DNA of 7,171 bases from Paracoccaceae bacterium (lineage in GTDB: Bacteria > Pseudomonadota > Alphaproteobacteria > Rhodobacterales > Rhodobacteraceae). The translations under genes and the position numbers were made by a program. Below are positions 6,056 through 7,171 of this stretch, piece after piece (positions within the stretch are counted from its first letter, which is position 1; every line of letters begins with the position of its first letter). Location of the stretch: NCBI GenBank assembly GCA_002746395.1, contig NVXA01000001.1:377948-385118 (forward strand), written 5' to 3'. Below the pieces are notes generated by a model that was not told the DNA's origin, ran no database searches, and saw only the letters and a program-made list of their open reading frames with translations.

Positions 6056-6061
6056 CATATA
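6056..6061 (-). promoter_or_regulatory. Possible -10 element of the YeeE/YedE gene
   Basis: The minus strand reads TATATG here, giving a start point near 6049 and a leader of about 24 bases to the ATG at 6025. No good -35 is seen, but the FNR/CRP-like site (6081-6094) would be centred near -38, close to the -41.5 used for class II activation. Confidence 0.3.
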
Positions 6062-6080
6062 CCTTTTGGCGGATGACCTA

Positions 6081-6094
6081 TTGATCTATGTCAT
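6081..6094. promoter_or_regulatory. FNR/CRP-family-like binding site
   Basis: TTGATCTATGTCAT resembles the TTGAT-N4-ATCAA / TTGAC-N4-GTCAA sites of FNR-type regulators (FnrL, Dnr) in alphaproteobacteria, with the last base of the second half-site mismatched. Its centre is about 60 bases from both divergent start codons (6025 and 6147), so it could serve either gene. Assignment rests on motif similarity only. Confidence 0.4.
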
Positions 6095-6146
6095 ATGGAT
6101 AAACAATGTTCTGGCCAATCCGGCAAAAGGTTCATAAGTCTGACGT

Positions 6147-7171
6147 ATGTCTATGAACCACAGCAAACGAACCATGACTTTGGCCGAGGCCAAATCCCTG
6201 CCCCGCTGGCAGCAACCCGTTATGCTGCTCGTGGTTATGGCTGCCGCTTTGCCGCTGGCGTTTTCAACGTGGGTCGCCTTGCTGAACAACTTCGTGATCG
6301 AGGCCGCCGGTTTTGATGGTGTTGGTATCGGCTGGCTGCAATCCGTGCGCGAAGTTCCCGGATTTCTGGCCGTCGGCGTGATCGTTGTGGTCTTGTTTAT
6401 GCGCGAACAGACATTGGCGATTGTCAGCTTGCTGACCTTGGGATTTGCGGTAATGGTGACGGGGTGGTTCCCCTCCATTGGGGGTTTGTTGGTGACAACG
6501 ATGATCAGTTCCATCGGGTTTCATTATTACGCGACCGTCACCCAATCGTTGCAATTGCAATGGATCGACAAAGACAAAGCCCCGCAGACGCTTGGCTGGA
6601 TTGTTTCCGCAGGCTCGGCGGCGTCACTGGTGGCTTACGGGTTGCTGGTGATTAGCTGGAAGACCTTCGATTTGTCGTATAATTTTGTTTATATGATGGG
6701 CGGCGGGGCGACGGTTGTGATTGCGCTTATTTGCTGGATCGCCTATCCGAAATTTGAATCGCCGCACGTGCAGCACACCAAGATGATCCTTCGGAAACGC
6801 TATTGGTTGTATTATGCGTTGCAGTTCATGTCCGGTGCGCGCCGACAGGTTTTCGTGGTTTTTGCGGCATTCATGATGGTCGAAAAATTCGGTTTTGAAG
6901 TGCATGAGGTGACGGCGCTGTTCCTTATAAACTTCGTTGCCAATATGATTTTTGCCCCGATGATGGGCCATCTGGTTTCACGTGTAGGCGAGCGCAACGC
7001 CCTCGCCTTCGAGTATATCGGGCTGACATTGGTTTTTCTGGCTTACGGCGGGATATTCTATTTTGGCTGGGGGGCGGCTCTGGCGGCGGCGCTTTATGTG
7101 ATTGACCATTTGTTTTTTGCATTGGCGTTCGCGCTGAAAACCTATTTCCAGAAGATCGCGGACCCAAAGGA
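6147..7171 (+). CDS. MFS transporter, N-terminal part (3' end outside the window)
   Basis: This is a major facilitator superfamily inner-membrane permease with unknown substrate. The frame is open from ATG 6147 to the right edge, 341 complete codons; MFS proteins usually have 400-430, so perhaps 60-90 are missing. Hydrophobic helices start at about residue 24 (VMLLVVMAAALPLAF) and run in the alternating MFS pattern: about 71-86, 89-106, 111-125, 150-170 and 180-200. A polar central loop follows (about 201-220, PKFESPHVQHTKMILRKRYW). The second half begins with YYALQFMSGARRQVFVVFAA and contains a motif-A-like loop GHLVSRVGERNAL (274-286), typical between helices 8 and 9. An in-frame TGA at 6141-6143 excludes an earlier start; ATGs at 6153 and 6174 are alternatives because no good ribosome site is visible. 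It is divergent from the YeeE/YedE gene, with a possible FNR-like site between them. Confidence 0.88.
   Translation, partial: MSMNHSKRTMTLAEAKSLPRWQQPVMLLVVMAAALPLAFSTWVALLNNFVIEAAGFDGVGIGWLQSVREVPGFLAVGVIVVVLFMREQTLAIVSLLTLGFAVMVTGWFPSIGGLLVTTMISSIGFHYYATVTQSLQLQWIDKDKAPQTLGWIVSAGSAASLVAYGLLVISWKTFDLSYNFVYMMGGGATVVIALICWIAYPKFESPHVQHTKMILRKRYWLYYALQFMSGARRQVFVVFAAFMMVEKFGFEVHEVTALFLINFVANMIFAPMMGHLVSRVGERNALAFEYIGLTLVFLAYGGIFYFGWGAALAAALYVIDHLFFALAFALKTYFQKIADPK

Noticed and set aside
6026..6058. Upstream ATG (6058) as the start of the YeeE/YedE gene
   Set aside because: The ATG at 6025 has GGAG at ideal spacing. The upstream one has no well-placed ribosome site and falls within a possible -10 element.
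6086..6514. Minus-strand frame of 142 residues inside the MFS gene
   Set aside because: It lies opposite a clear transmembrane MFS coding region and has low-complexity Thr/Ala/Pro content typical of shadow frames.
1..7171. CRISPR array, tRNA, rRNA, IS element, integrase or attachment site
   Set aside because: I found no regularly spaced repeats, no cloverleaf-like segment, no transposase or integrase frame and no long terminal repeats on either strand.

Overview
The window most likely comes from an alphaproteobacterium of the roseobacter type (Rhodobacterales). The evidence is moderate GC, Cys-free alphaproteobacterial-style ribosomal protein S4 encoded alone rather than in the alpha operon, an Lrp/AsnC regulator divergent from a class V PLP enzyme, a YeeE/YedE sulfur transporter, and a palindrome matching the Irr (iron control element) consensus known from this class. 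This placement is inferred from protein character and layout, not from a search. I see no phage, IS element, CRISPR array, tRNA or rRNA.

Layout. Positions 1-843 hold the C-terminal 280 codons of a haem catalase, cut by the left edge and followed by a hairpin terminator. A Prx5-type peroxiredoxin (997-1545) follows, with its own promoter, an Irr-box-like palindrome over the -10 element, and a strong terminator. Next is rpsD (1762-2382), with a good sigma70-type promoter, a leader of about 120 nt whose last hairpin buries the Shine-Dalgarno sequence, and a terminator. An unrecognised 174-residue protein (2486-3010) follows. It converges on an Lrp/AsnC-family regulator on the minus strand (3030-3494), which is divergent from a class V aminotransferase/cysteine desulfurase-like enzyme (3589-4962). 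That enzyme converges, with a single base between stop codons, on a YeeE/YedE membrane transporter on the minus strand (4964-6025). The transporter is divergent from an MFS permease (6147 to the right edge, incomplete), and an FNR/CRP-type half-palindromic site lies midway between their starts.

How the genes may work together. Catalase and peroxiredoxin form an adjacent but separately transcribed pair for removing hydrogen peroxide and organic peroxides, and the putative Irr site suggests an iron/haem link. rpsD is a housekeeping gene whose leader looks suited to translational feedback. The Lrp regulator probably controls the neighbouring PLP enzyme. That enzyme and the YeeE/YedE transporter both belong to superfamilies that handle reduced sulfur, so a sulfur or sulfur-amino-acid connection is possible but unproven. 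I do not see a clearly new multi-gene system. The most interesting signals are the regulatory regions (952-970, 1702-1754, 3522-3555, 6081-6094) and the orphan gene at 2486-3010.
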